This document shows positions 1 to 7,263 of a DNA stretch of 64,000 nt, piece after piece. Under the pieces are notes generated by a model. That model did no database searches. It had not been told where the DNA came from and was given only the letters and a program-made list of their open reading frames with translations. The stretch is from positions 1,543,379 through 1,607,378 of the forward strand of contig NZ_LN879430.1 of NCBI RefSeq assembly GCF_900070325.1, in the 5' to 3' direction. The stretch comes from Herbinix luporum (lineage in GTDB: Bacteria > Bacillota > Clostridia > Lachnospirales > Lachnospiraceae). Position numbers and translations under genes: made by a program. Position 1 is the stretch's first letter. Every line of letters starts with the position of its first letter.

Positions 1-30
1 GGAACCGAAATTGAGGTTGCAATTGAATAG
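1..30 (+). pseudogene. C-terminal tail of a large serine recombinase (cut by window edge)
   Basis: The first ten codons read GTEIEVAIE and then a TAG stop. This nearly matches the end of the recombinase remnant that finishes at 2679 (GTEIEVVI). Serine recombinases with a coiled-coil C-terminus typically end with a beta-strand of this kind. Only the tail is in the window, so it cannot be said whether the upstream gene is whole. It sits at the same place relative to toxin 1 as the 2037-2679 remnant does to toxin 2. Confidence 0.6.
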
Positions 31-129
31 AGGATTTAAGATAAGCCAGTTAGAGTGATGTATGGTCACTTTGACAGGCTCTTTTGCAATATATTAGAAC
101 ATTAAATAAATTTTTGTCACTTTATGGCG

Positions 130-201
130 GAAAATATTTACAATGAAATTATTGACAAATTTGTAACGTGGGGGGGTAGAATTATATTTGTAGACAAGCT
201 T
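130..201 (+). promoter_or_regulatory. Leader element of toxin cassette 1 (G-run promoter region)
   Basis: This is a conserved block upstream of the secreted protein. It contains GAAAATATTTAC, then TTGACA at 152-157, a run of seven G at 170-176, a TAGAAT -10-like hexamer at 177-182 and TGTAGACAAGCTTG. The same order of motifs recurs at 2798-2855 before the second secreted protein. The TTGACA to TAGAAT spacing is 19, long for sigma-A, so the promoter call is tentative. The conservation between the two leaders is visible directly. Nothing else was recognised in 31-279 apart from the AAGGAGG ribosome site before 280. Confidence 0.5.
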
Positions 202-279
202 GTTTATGTAGTTGATAGAACTATTTGATGGGGTAAATGTCATACCTTTACAAAGAAAATAGAAGGAGGATGAAACAAT

Positions 280-1050
280 ATGAAAAAATTCATATTTAAA
301 TTAATAAGTATATTAAGTATATTTACTATATTAATTGGAGCTAATTCCATTGATGTAGCAAATGCAGAGAGTAATGTAGAAAAACAAGAGTTAGTTAGAT
401 ATGTACAGGGATATGAGGATGAAATTTTGGGTAAAGCAAATAATAATACTGAAATTGAAATTAATAAAACCCAATCTTCTAAAAGCGACCTAATAACCCC
501 CAAAAACATACTACCTAATAAAGTGGTGTTAGATTGGGTTGCAACAGAAAATTCAATTATTCTAAAAATAACCAACTGGGGACTAGATTCAGTAGATTTA
601 GTATATGGCACTATTGATACTGGAAACATGAAGAAAAACTTTAATGTAGCTATTGTTAGGCCAGGAACTAGCACTCATACTATTACAGGAGTACCTTTAT
701 TAACTTGTAAAGAAAATATAAAAATAACATGGTCAGCTAAAGATGGAGAAAATGTTTTTGCATCTAGCGTTGTATCCACTGGAAGTCGAGAAATTCCATC
801 AGACTTATTAAATCTTTGGTCACCAGGAAGCAAGGGTTCAAGAAGTGCTTGTTTAGATTATCATTTTAATAAACATGGTAAGGAAGTATCAGCTTCAAAT
901 ATTTGCCAATATGTAAGAATGGCAGATAATGTTAGAAAAGATGTAATCAAAAAGAATTTAAAAACCAATAAGGTCAGTCCCTGGAGCAACAGCAAATTGT
1001 TATCGATACGAATATGGAATATATTATCTGCATGTAGTATGTGTAAATGA
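280..1050 (+). CDS. Secreted toxin-like protein 1, C-terminus frameshifted
   Basis: A 256-residue protein with a clear Sec signal peptide: a lysine-rich start, a hydrophobic stretch to about residue 25, and an ANA-E type cleavage site near 30. The middle (about 85-165) looks like a beta-rich domain of unknown identity. From about 185 a segment with the pattern CLDYHFNKHGKEV resembles C-terminal domains of secreted polymorphic toxins. A one-base change in the CCC at 979-981 appears to shift the frame. Read one base over, the protein continues GATANCYRYEYGIYY and ends at 1093 with VSFGKKY, a better fit to that domain type. A small acidic gene follows at 1154, as expected for toxin and immunity. 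The toxin role is inferred; no catalytic residues are certain. Confidence 0.6.
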   Translation: MKKFIFKLISILSIFTILIGANSIDVANAESNVEKQELVRYVQGYEDEILGKANNNTEIEINKTQSSKSDLITPKNILPNKVVLDWVATENSIILKITNWGLDSVDLVYGTIDTGNMKKNFNVAIVRPGTSTHTITGVPLLTCKENIKITWSAKDGENVFASSVVSTGSREIPSDLLNLWSPGSKGSRSACLDYHFNKHGKEVSASNICQYVRMADNVRKDVIKKNLKTNKVSPWSNSKLLSIRIWNILSACSMCK

Positions 1051-1153
1051 TGTACCATCTGGCGATTTAGTAAGCTTTGGCAAAAAGTATTAATTCTAAT
1101 ATTTTCATAATATAGAGTTAATAAATACAATAAACTAAAAAGGAGGTGATAGA

Positions 1154-1501
1154 TTGACTCCTATTGAATTTGGAATTATTGACAAGATAGATAATGATAA
1201 GGAATATATCAAATATGAACCAGAAAAATATAATTGTGTAACAATTGATGATGATATTTATATTGATGATTGGTGGGAAGATTTAAGCAAAATGAGAACA
1301 TATTTTGGTGATTTGAATACCCCTAATGTATCTTTAGATCGACATGGAGTTACATTAATACCACCGGAATCATTATCAATATTTGAAACTATAGTTTCTA
1401 ATGATCCTAGAATTAAACAAGATTATAGCCTTATGGAGTTGTTGAAACTAATCAGAAAAGCAAAACAAGAGAATAAATATATGATTCATTTTGGTGTCTA
1501 G
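1154..1501 (+). CDS. Putative immunity protein for toxin 1
   Basis: A 115-residue acidic cytoplasmic protein with no signal peptide. It starts at TTG 1154 behind a strong AGGAGGTGAT ribosome site. It is rich in Asp and Glu (DDDIYIDDWWEDL near 31-44) and contains a GVTLIPPESL stretch about residue 66-75. Its place directly after a secreted toxin-like gene, its small size and its acidity fit an immunity protein. I recall similar small clostridial proteins of unknown function but cannot name a family. It could also be an orphan immunity gene if toxin 1 has been inactivated by the frameshift. Confidence 0.5.
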   Translation: MTPIEFGIIDKIDNDKEYIKYEPEKYNCVTIDDDIYIDDWWEDLSKMRTYFGDLNTPNVSLDRHGVTLIPPESLSIFETIVSNDPRIKQDYSLMELLKLIRKAKQENKYMIHFGV

Positions 1502-1999
1502 TACTAACTAGATTTATGTCAGTAATTAGACAAAAAACTAGCTTATTATATTTATTACTTATTGCTGATTAGAAACAAAAAAATATTACGAATATGATAT
1601 ATTAGTATGATTAAGACGGTAAATAGATATTATAAAGTTTCAAATGATGTATACGAAGAAATTACAAAACACTTTTGAATATAACCTCTTTGTAAGTTAT
1701 AAAGAGCAGGCTATTATGTCCAATGTCATCAACTTAATATGTAAGTAATTAGGGAAACAAAAAAACAATTATTAAAAAAAACACTTGACTTATTTGTAGT
1801 ATGAAGTTAGTAATATTATTCTATACTCATATGAAAACATATAAGGTATGTTCCATTTGAGAAAAAATAGACAAACCTTCAAATAGAGAGAGGGTAAAAG
1901 GGGGTAAAACTCTTTTTTTGCGAAATACTATCATTATTCTATCAAAACACACGTTGAGTGCGTAGCACTTATAGAGAAGAAATAGCTTAAAATATCAGG
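1502..1999. other. AT-rich gap between cassettes
   Basis: No convincing gene. A 23-codon frame at 1607-1678 (MIKTVNRYYKVSNDVYEEI then KHF) looks like a fragment of some larger coding sequence. GGGTAAAAGGGGGTAAAAC at 1897-1916 repeats the G-run/TAAAA motif of the leaders. The cassette-end motif lies at 1937-1968. Confidence 0.4.
1937..1968 (+). repeat. Cassette-end motif, copy 1
   Basis: TTCTATCAAAACACA followed by CGTTGAGTGCGTAGCAC. The first 15 bases are identical to 4326-4340, and the ACGTTGAGTGCGTAG core (1951-1965) recurs on the - strand at 16592-16606. It lies after the immunity-like gene of cassette 1. Function unknown. Confidence 0.6.
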
Positions 2000-2036
2000 G
2001 GACGGAGAGCTTATGCTTACCGTCCTTTTTTCTTTT
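2000..2036 (+). terminator. Rho-independent terminator
   Basis: The stem GGACGG/CCGTCC (2000-2005 with 2020-2025) has a 14-base loop and is followed by TTTTTTCTTTT. It ends transcription of cassette 1 and abuts the recombinase remnant. Confidence 0.75.
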
Positions 2037-2679
2037 GCCCAGGAAGAAAGCAAAAATGTCAGTTATAATTTAAAGTGGAGGGTAAAAAAGAAGTTTGAAC
2101 GAGGAGAGCTGATTATAAATACCACAAGATTTTTAGGTTATGACAAGGATGAATACGGCGATTTAGTTATAAATCCTAAAGAAGCAGAAATAGTTAAAAG
2201 AATATTTGAGGATTATTTAAAAGGCAAAGGGACATTTACAATAGCCAAAGAATTAAATGCAGAAAATATTCCTACTGTTGCAGGCGGCAGATGGCAGGAA
2301 AGTTTGGAATTCTACAGATGAAAGGCTAAGAAGAGTTGTTTGCAGATGTAATAATAAGTACAAAGTTAAGGGGAAAAAGAGCTGTGAAAATAGGCATATA
2401 GATGATAAGGTTTTGTATCAAGCTTTTGTAAATACCTTTAATGCTATGGTGGAAAATAAGGAATATTTTATTGATAAGTGGGAGGAAGAATTAAATAATG
2501 AGAATGTGTTGGTAAGATACAGGGCAAAGCTGTTTATGGGGATTTTAGCCGATGCAGAACCAATAGAAGAATTTGATGTTGATATGTATTTTAGAATAAT
2601 AGAGAAAATGACAGTGTTTGATGGAGAAAAGATAATAGTTAGTTTGCTTGATGGGACGGAGATTGAGGTTGTAATTTAA
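2037..2679 (+). pseudogene. Serine recombinase remnant, catalytic domain missing
   Basis: The remnant begins in mid-protein (AQEESKNVSYNLKW), the conserved stretch just after the resolvase catalytic domain in full recombinases at 10369 and 12350 (for example [13 protein letters not shown]). It continues through the recombinase DNA-binding domain (TTRFLGYDKDEYGDLVIN, then EAEIVKRIFEDYL). Near 2310 the frame changes and the zinc-ribbon region is largely deleted. The second half (2308-2679) resumes at CRCNN and runs to the DGTEIEVVI tail. Catalytic Ser and Arg residues are absent, so this is not an active enzyme. It directly precedes toxin cassette 2, as the tail at 1-30 precedes cassette 1. Confidence 0.8.
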
Positions 2680-2797
2680 TAAAGGAATTTGAGGGAAGTT
2701 GAGAAGGATAGAGCAATTTTTTATAGATTTTTCATATTAAATAATAATATGGTATTAAATAACCTTTTGTCATTTCTTGTCGTAAAAAATTTCCAAA

Positions 2798-2855
2798 GAA
2801 AATATTTACATTTTTGTTATGGGGGGGGGTAAAATAACAAATGTAGACAAGTTTG
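2798..2855 (+). promoter_or_regulatory. Leader element of toxin cassette 2
   Basis: The block has GAAAATATTTACA, nine G at 2821-2829, TAAAAT at 2830-2835 and TGTAGACAAGTTTG. It matches the leader at 130-201 in motif order and spacing, while the proteins downstream share little beyond a signal peptide. This implies a common expression signal or cassette boundary. Confidence 0.5.
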
Positions 2856-2906
2856 ATTATAGATTTGAAAGAATTATCTAAGGTAAGTTCAAGGGGTGAT
2901 TAAATC

Positions 2907-3635
2907 ATGAAAAAATTGACAAGAAAAATTATTAGTTTTATACTTATGATATTGATGGTATCTAATATAAGTATTTCAGCGTTTGCAAGTGAAACTGAAT
3001 TAAGTTCTAAAAATACAAGTACTAATAAATGTAATATTGTTATTACTGATGATGGTGTATATATTAATGATGTTTATTATACACAAGAACAGTTTGTCAA
3101 ACTTCTTAATACTGCAGTAGAAGTAGATATAACTGAATTTAAAAACGATACTATTAAGAATAATAGAGCAATAAGAAGTGTAGGTGTGCAAAGCGCAACA
3201 GGGGTTCTTATTGCAGGTACATGGTGGATTCCAGTAGTTGGGGAAGTAGTGATTACTGCTGCTGGAGTAGTAATTATAGGTGGTACAGTAATAGCAGCAG
3301 GTACTTGGTTATATAACAAAGTTGTTGATTGGTTTGAAGCTAGAGCGGAAGAAAAAATAATTGATAAAGCTTTAAAAGATTTAGATGGACAGCCTAATAA
3401 GCAAAGACATATAAAAGATCCAAAACATGATTGGGATAAAATTATTAAGGGAACAATTACATGGGAAAAAGTAAGAGATATAATAGAAAAAGTTATGAAA
3501 AAAGGAACAGAAAGCAGATACGGTTCTGCATATAAAAGAGTTTTAAAAGTTGGGAAAGAAACAGTAACAGTAACATTTCAAAAGATAAATGATAGTATAT
3601 GGAAAATTAGCGATGCATGGGTAAATAAGAAATAA
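2907..3635 (+). CDS. Secreted polymorphic-toxin-like protein 2 (C-terminal domain resembles toxin type 35)
   Basis: A 242-residue protein with a signal peptide (residues 1 to about 28, SAFAS-E cleavage). A glycine-rich hydrophobic segment at about 96-135 (WWIPVVGEVVITAAGVVIIG) resembles the pretoxin membrane segment of SAR2788-type putative toxins. The C-terminal domain, about 165-242, has the pattern RHIKDPKHDWDKI, then GTESRYG, VTVTFQ and ISDAWV, close to what I know of polymorphic toxin type 35. The family assignment is from memory, not a search. The start is ATG 2907 behind AGGGGTGAT. The gene is followed 32 bases later by an immunity-like gene. Confidence 0.6.
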   Translation: MKKLTRKIISFILMILMVSNISISAFASETELSSKNTSTNKCNIVITDDGVYINDVYYTQEQFVKLLNTAVEVDITEFKNDTIKNNRAIRSVGVQSATGVLIAGTWWIPVVGEVVITAAGVVIIGGTVIAAGTWLYNKVVDWFEARAEEKIIDKALKDLDGQPNKQRHIKDPKHDWDKIIKGTITWEKVRDIIEKVMKKGTESRYGSAYKRVLKVGKETVTVTFQKINDSIWKISDAWVNKK

Positions 3636-3667
3636 ATAGAATATTATTTGAAAGGTTATGATGTACA

Positions 3668-4204
3668 ATGGATTTAGATAAGTTAGAGAGAATTATAAAA
3701 AATGAAAAATGGGAAGAACTTATAGGTTTTTTTGATGCTATTAATGAAGATTATTTAAAAACAGTTGAGAAATATGATCTTTTCAGAATTTCTTTTTACA
3801 CTTGGTATGTTCTGGCTGAATGGGGAAGATTATCACCAAAATTAGAAAAATGTTTAAACCAAGCAGAAAATATATTACTAGATGCCTTTAAAATAGCAAC
3901 TGAGAAATATTCAAATGACGGAGATTATTTGTGGTTTTATGGTTATTTAATTAGTGTTTTTCCGGAACACTTTGTATCAGTATATTCTGATTATTTAAAA
4001 GCAGAAAATACAGGAAAACAAATGTTAAATGTGGCTTCACAAATGCAATATACTTTAGCAATTATTTTTAATGAAAAGTTTTCGGAAAAAGATGTTTTGG
4101 AAAGTGGGAAAAAAGACTTAGAAAACATATTTGATAAAAGTACAGAAGTATATAATTATTTTATTAAAATGATAGAACTGATAGAGTCTGAGAATAAAAA
4201 ATAG
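3668..4204 (+). CDS. Putative immunity protein for toxin 2
   Basis: A 178-residue protein, predicted from composition to be all-helical and acidic, with no signal peptide. It has no catalytic motif I recognise. Aromatic-rich helices (FYTWYVLAEWGRLSP near 38-52, DYLWFYGYLISVF near 81-93) suggest a helical repeat fold. It is downstream of a secreted toxin-like gene in the same direction, probably co-transcribed, and this is the main reason for the immunity call. The ribosome site is weak (GAAAGG about ten bases before ATG). Confidence 0.5.
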   Translation: MDLDKLERIIKNEKWEELIGFFDAINEDYLKTVEKYDLFRISFYTWYVLAEWGRLSPKLEKCLNQAENILLDAFKIATEKYSNDGDYLWFYGYLISVFPEHFVSVYSDYLKAENTGKQMLNVASQMQYTLAIIFNEKFSEKDVLESGKKDLENIFDKSTEVYNYFIKMIELIESENKK

Positions 4205-4325
4205 AATATTTCAAATAGAAAAATATATAATGTTTCTGTTAAAGCAAAGTTATAAGCGTTCATCTTGAATTCATAGGGGGTAAAATTAAAATACTCCCTT
4301 ATTTTTCTGTGAAAATTTATCACCT

Positions 4326-4381
4326 TTCTATCAAAACACATGTGGAGTGCGTGACATTGATGTCAAGGGTTGAGAAATAAA
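4326..4381 (+). repeat. Cassette-end motif, copy 2, and intron-free target site
   Basis: TTCTATCAAAACACA is followed by TGTGGAGTGCGTGAC, then ATTGATGT at 4356-4363 and CAAGGGT from 4364. ATTGATGT and CAAGGGT are exactly the two exon edges of the group II intron at 19053-20953, so this is an uninterrupted relative of the intron target. It lies after the immunity-like gene of cassette 2. Confidence 0.7.
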
Positions 4382-4401
4382 AAACTGAAAAGCTTGTAAA
4401 T

Positions 4402-4583
4402 AAAGGGTTTCCAGACATTTAGTTTTTCTCGAGGCCGATCTGCTGGATGTGGCAATGTCAGGAAACCCTTATTTTGGTTGCTTGAGGGAACATATCAACC
4501 GTCCAGAAAATTAATAGTTGAGTTACCAGATTAGATAACCCCCTTTTTTACAGGGGGTTGAGGGTGCAGGATGGATGTATAAT
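4402..4583 (+). repeat. Conserved hairpin block, copy A
   Basis: A non-coding block. A long inverted repeat (GGGTTTCCAGACATT with AATGTCAGGAAACCC) encloses about 45 bases. It is followed by GGGAACATATCAAC, GTTGAGTTA, TTAGAT and CAGGGGGTTGAGG. The same series, diverged, occurs on the - strand at 18830-19008, in the same position after the cassette-end motif. A second hairpin AACCCCC/GGGGGTT sits at 4537-4559. It may be a structured RNA or an element end. Confidence 0.5.
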
Positions 4584-5495
4584 TTAATCTTCTCGCTCAG
4601 CATCCGTATCAAAAATTCTATCAAGTTCCTCGTTTGATGTAATGCCACGAACTTTATTTCTAACAGCTACTTTTGCCATATCAAGTCTATAGAAATGTTC
4701 ACGACCGTCTAATCCTTTCTTTTGCCGGATAAGTTGAATTCTTCCAAATTTATCCCAATGTTTCTCTGCGAATTTTGCTAGGCCAACTGCCTTGGGATAA
4801 TTGTCCTTACGGCTGGGGTCGTGTGGTTCTAGAATATCAAAAATGTAACCTTGTACATCAGCTCTCACTACCACTAAATCAGGAAACATAGAAGTGATAA
4901 CACCGCCGACCTCATATGGGATTTCAAGTGACCACTTTTTACGATCAAGATTACGTAACCAGCAAACGGCACCGTTTTTTAGTTCTTCTTCAATAACTCC
5001 CTTTTCCCATGGGTTTAGTGATGCTTGGAATGTTCCATCCTCAGAACAATAGAGGTGTCGATCAATTTTTATACTGTTATCTGAAACTGAAAAATCGATT
5101 GAATCTGGCAATACCCAAGGAATAGCTATTGGTTGAGCGGAAGCATTTATTAATCTTTCATAGATGTTTTTTCGAGCCTCATTTAATCTTGCAATAGAGC
5201 GTTTATTATTCTCATATAGACTAATAAATTTCTCTTCTGCAAAGGCGTTTATTCGCTCCATAGCAGCAGTATCACTTGTAAGCACAATGACTTCAATCTT
5301 TACTTCAATATGGTCTCGGGTACTGTGGCGAATCCAATACTCCTTATGTAAGCCTTCTCCCAATATCCTTCCAGCTTGTTCAAAATGTCGAGAAATGTCA
5401 AATTCGGTAACAGTCATGGTTTGTGTAGCTTCATCAAATGAATAAGCATTTTCTCCATAGTCAAATGTTAGCGTATTGGTGTTAGTATATAACTA
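4584..5495 (-). pseudogene. C-terminal part of a restriction-type DEAD/DEAH helicase-nuclease, 5' end cut by IS3
   Basis: An internal ATG at 5417 gives 277 residues, but the frame stays open upstream (TLTFDYGENAYSFDEATQ) to the insertion sequence at 5496, so the real gene began beyond the IS. The end carries FPDLVVV (about 182-188) and FDILEPHD (about 197-204), a PD-(D/E)xK-like nuclease core as in restriction helicases whose endonuclease is C-terminal. No helicase motif remains, so it is probably dead. It differs from the intact Res protein at 60400-63648. Confidence 0.6.
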
Positions 5496-5545
5496 TGGAC
5501 ACGGAAAGTTGAACATTCTATAATAAAATAAAGGAGTGTTCAAAC

Positions 5546-5803
5546 ATGGCAAAAAATCAAAAATCCTATACCCCAGAATTTAAACAGCAGATTGTAGATC
5601 TGCGCAATAAAGCTGGTAAAAGTGTAACAGAGTTATCAAACGAATATGGCGTTCCCAAAGGCACAATTTCTACTTGGGTAAAACTTCTTTCTCAAGTACA
5701 GGTTTCAGAAACAGAAACCATTTCTATGAAAGAGTATAAGGCTCTTCAAAAGAAAATGAAGGAACTAGAGATAGAGAATGAAATATTAAAAATAAGCTTA
5801 TAG
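5546..5803 (+). CDS. IS3-family transposase OrfA
   Basis: An 85-residue DNA-binding subunit. The N-terminal helix-turn-helix (YTPEFKQQIVDLRNKAGKS, then YGVPKGTISTWVK) is typical of IS3 OrfA. A leucine-zipper-like C-terminal helix (LQKKMKELEIENEILK) would mediate contact with OrfB. The start is ATG 5546 behind AAAGGAG. In this family an OrfAB fusion is made by frameshifting. OrfB here lies about 50 bases downstream in another frame with an in-frame stop between, so how the fusion forms is unclear. Confidence 0.9.
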   Translation: MAKNQKSYTPEFKQQIVDLRNKAGKSVTELSNEYGVPKGTISTWVKLLSQVQVSETETISMKEYKALQKKMKELEIENEILKISL

Positions 5804-5852
5804 CCAACAAGTTGGCTTTTGCCATATTTGCCAAAAATCAATAGCTGAGTAC

Positions 5853-6713
5853 GTGTCCTTTATTCAAGCTAATCTTGATAAATATACTATTAAACAAATG
5901 TGTAAGGTACTTAAGTTTCCTCGTAGTACCTACTATGCTGAAATTAATCATATTACATCTCAAAGAGAGATAGAATACAACAAATTTAGTGAAGAAGTTC
6001 AATTTTACTATGACCAGTCCAAGGGACGTTATGGTGCTATTAAGATACAGCGAGACCTTGAAGAAGCTGGTATCCCTTGTTCAGTCAAAAGAGTGCAGAG
6101 ACATATGGCTAAGTTTGGTCTTCGCAGTGTTGTGGTACGCAAATATAAATATCAAAGTAATCAGGGTAAGATTCCTGAGGATAAAGAAAATATACTGAAT
6201 CAAGATTTTAACGCTACAACAATAAATCAAAAATGGGTTACTGACATAACATATATACATGTTCTAGGCGAAGGCTGGACTTACCTAGCATCCGTTATGG
6301 ACTTATATAATAGAAAAATCATAGGTTATTCGTATGGTAAAAAAGCAACCGCCGAGTTGGCTAAAAAGGCTGTAGAAAACGCATGTATTAATGTAAAAGA
6401 TACTACAGGTATTATTCTTCATAGCGATTTAGGCAGCCAATATACAAGCACTGTATTTGAAGATATGATAACAGAAAAAAATATGAAGCATTCCTTTAGT
6501 AGAAAAGGAAATCCTTATGATAACGCTTGTATAGAGTCCTTCCATTCAGTATTGAAGAAGGAAGAAGTATATCTAAATACATATCATACATTTGAAGAGG
6601 CTGGAGCAGCTCTATTCGAATATATTGAGTCTTGGTATAACCGCAGAAGGAGGCATAGCGCACTGGATTATAAAACCCCACAACAGGTTGAAGATGAGGC
6701 TCTTGCAGCTTAA
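5853..6713 (+). CDS. IS3-family transposase OrfB (DDE integrase)
   Basis: A 286-residue catalytic subunit. The N-terminal HTH_21-type region (about 50-95, YGAIKIQRDLEEAGI) precedes a retroviral-type integrase core. The DDE triad is visible as WVTDITYI, HSDLGSQYTS and NACIESFHSVLKKE. The C-terminal YNRRRRHSALDYKTPQQ is characteristic. The start shown is GTG 5853, and the same frame is open upstream, as expected if the protein is normally made as an OrfAB fusion. It appears intact. Confidence 0.9.
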   Translation: MSFIQANLDKYTIKQMCKVLKFPRSTYYAEINHITSQREIEYNKFSEEVQFYYDQSKGRYGAIKIQRDLEEAGIPCSVKRVQRHMAKFGLRSVVVRKYKYQSNQGKIPEDKENILNQDFNATTINQKWVTDITYIHVLGEGWTYLASVMDLYNRKIIGYSYGKKATAELAKKAVENACINVKDTTGIILHSDLGSQYTSTVFEDMITEKNMKHSFSRKGNPYDNACIESFHSVLKKEEVYLNTYHTFEEAGAALFEYIESWYNRRRRHSALDYKTPQQVEDEALAA

Positions 6714-6772
6714 AAATCTTTCACTACGTATTAATGCTATGCAGGGAGAAAAAGTTCAACTTTTTGTGTCCA

Positions 6773-6800
6773 AAGTATTGACATAGGTCCACACCTCCTC
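6773..6800 (-). pseudogene. First codons of a trio-type serine recombinase, cut by IS3
   Basis: Reading the - strand, a GAGGAGGTG ribosome site and an ATG at 6784 align with the start region of the intact recombinase at 29162 (both carry CACCTCCT and TTTGGTAGG on the + strand). Only about four codons remain before the IS. This shows that the SHOCT-like gene at 6839-7084 was once followed by a recombinase trio. Confidence 0.6.
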
Positions 6801-6838
6801 TTTGGTAGGCCACATGTTACCGTTAAAACCCTTATATA

Positions 6839-7084
6839 TCAACGATTTAAGGGCATTATCTTCACTAAAATAGGTGAGAAAGTTTCACGATTTAATTCAT
6901 TAATTTTGTTAAATTCCACCTTGTCTATTAGCCCCTTATTAAACATTTTTTTCAGGATTCTTTCAGCCTGTGAATAGTTAAATTCTCCTTGCAGCTGGTC
7001 ATCAGATATTCTTGTAGATAAATTTTCCTCTTCTAAAATTGCATTGGATATTTTACTTGTCTTTTTATTTTCTATTTCTTTCAT
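6839..7084 (-). CDS. Small SHOCT-like protein, copy 1
   Basis: An 81-residue protein with a good TAGGAGGT ribosome site. Its C-terminal half (AERILKKMFNKGLIDKVEFNKINELNRETFSPIL) matches the proteins at 10116-10334 and 29215-29445 and has the short two-helix pattern of SHOCT domains. In both other copies the gene is directly upstream of the recombinase trio. A recombination accessory role is therefore possible but unproven. Confidence 0.6.
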   Translation of the reverse strand: MKEIENKKTSKISNAILEEENLSTRISDDQLQGEFNYSQAERILKKMFNKGLIDKVEFNKINELNRETFSPILVKIMPLNR

Positions 7085-7160
7085 ATGGCATTACCTCCTA
7101 CTTAATAGCCACAGGAAGGGCTATAGGTTGAGGTTTGAGAAAACATATCTAAAAAAAGGC

Positions 7161-7194
7161 ATAAAAAAATGCCTGCAGGAATTTTCCCACAGGC
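7161..7194 (-). terminator. Terminator after amidase remnant
   Basis: On the - strand GCCTG...CAGGC is followed by ATTTTTTTAT. It lies between the amidase tail and the SHOCT-like gene, as do the terminators at 29523 and 10047 in the other two modules. Confidence 0.65.
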
Positions 7195-7203
7195 TTATAT
7201 ATG

Positions 7204-7230
7204 TTAATCATATTTAATAAAGGCATTAAT
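7204..7230 (-). pseudogene. Last codons of an amidase (direct repeat, left copy)
   Basis: On the - strand this encodes NAFIKYD and a stop, the end of the SPOR-tailed amidase (TDAFIKYD). Positions 7204-7226 match 9638-9660 at 22 of 23 bases in the same orientation, so the cargo at 7231-9637 is flanked by direct repeats of the amidase 3' end. Confidence 0.65.
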
Positions 7231-7263
7231 CACTAGTAAAGGGTGGAGAATATTAGATGTTTA

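Larger units (their letters stand above)
5496..6772 (+). mobile_element. IS3-family insertion sequence, 1277 bp
   Basis: The terminal inverted repeats are TGGACACGGAAAGTTGAAC at 5496-5514 and, reversed, TGGACACAAAAAGTTGAAC at 6754-6772. It encodes OrfA and OrfB. The flanks are CTA on the left and AAG on the right, with no target duplication. The left flank belongs to a restriction-gene fragment and the right to a recombinase start, so the copy probably marks a recombination or deletion joint. Confidence 0.85.

Noticed and set aside
240-674. - strand frame opposite toxin 1
   Set aside because: Overlaps a gene with signal peptide and good ribosome site; composition is that of a reversed AT-rich gene.
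960-1093. Programmed frameshift in toxin 1
   Set aside because: No slippery heptamer of the usual type; the CCC run fits a one-base insertion better.
1607-1678. 23-codon frame after cassette 1
   Set aside because: Too short to support as a gene; noted only as a possible fragment of a larger coding sequence.
4537-4559. AACCCCC/GGGGGTT hairpin as a terminator
   Set aside because: No run of T follows on either strand.
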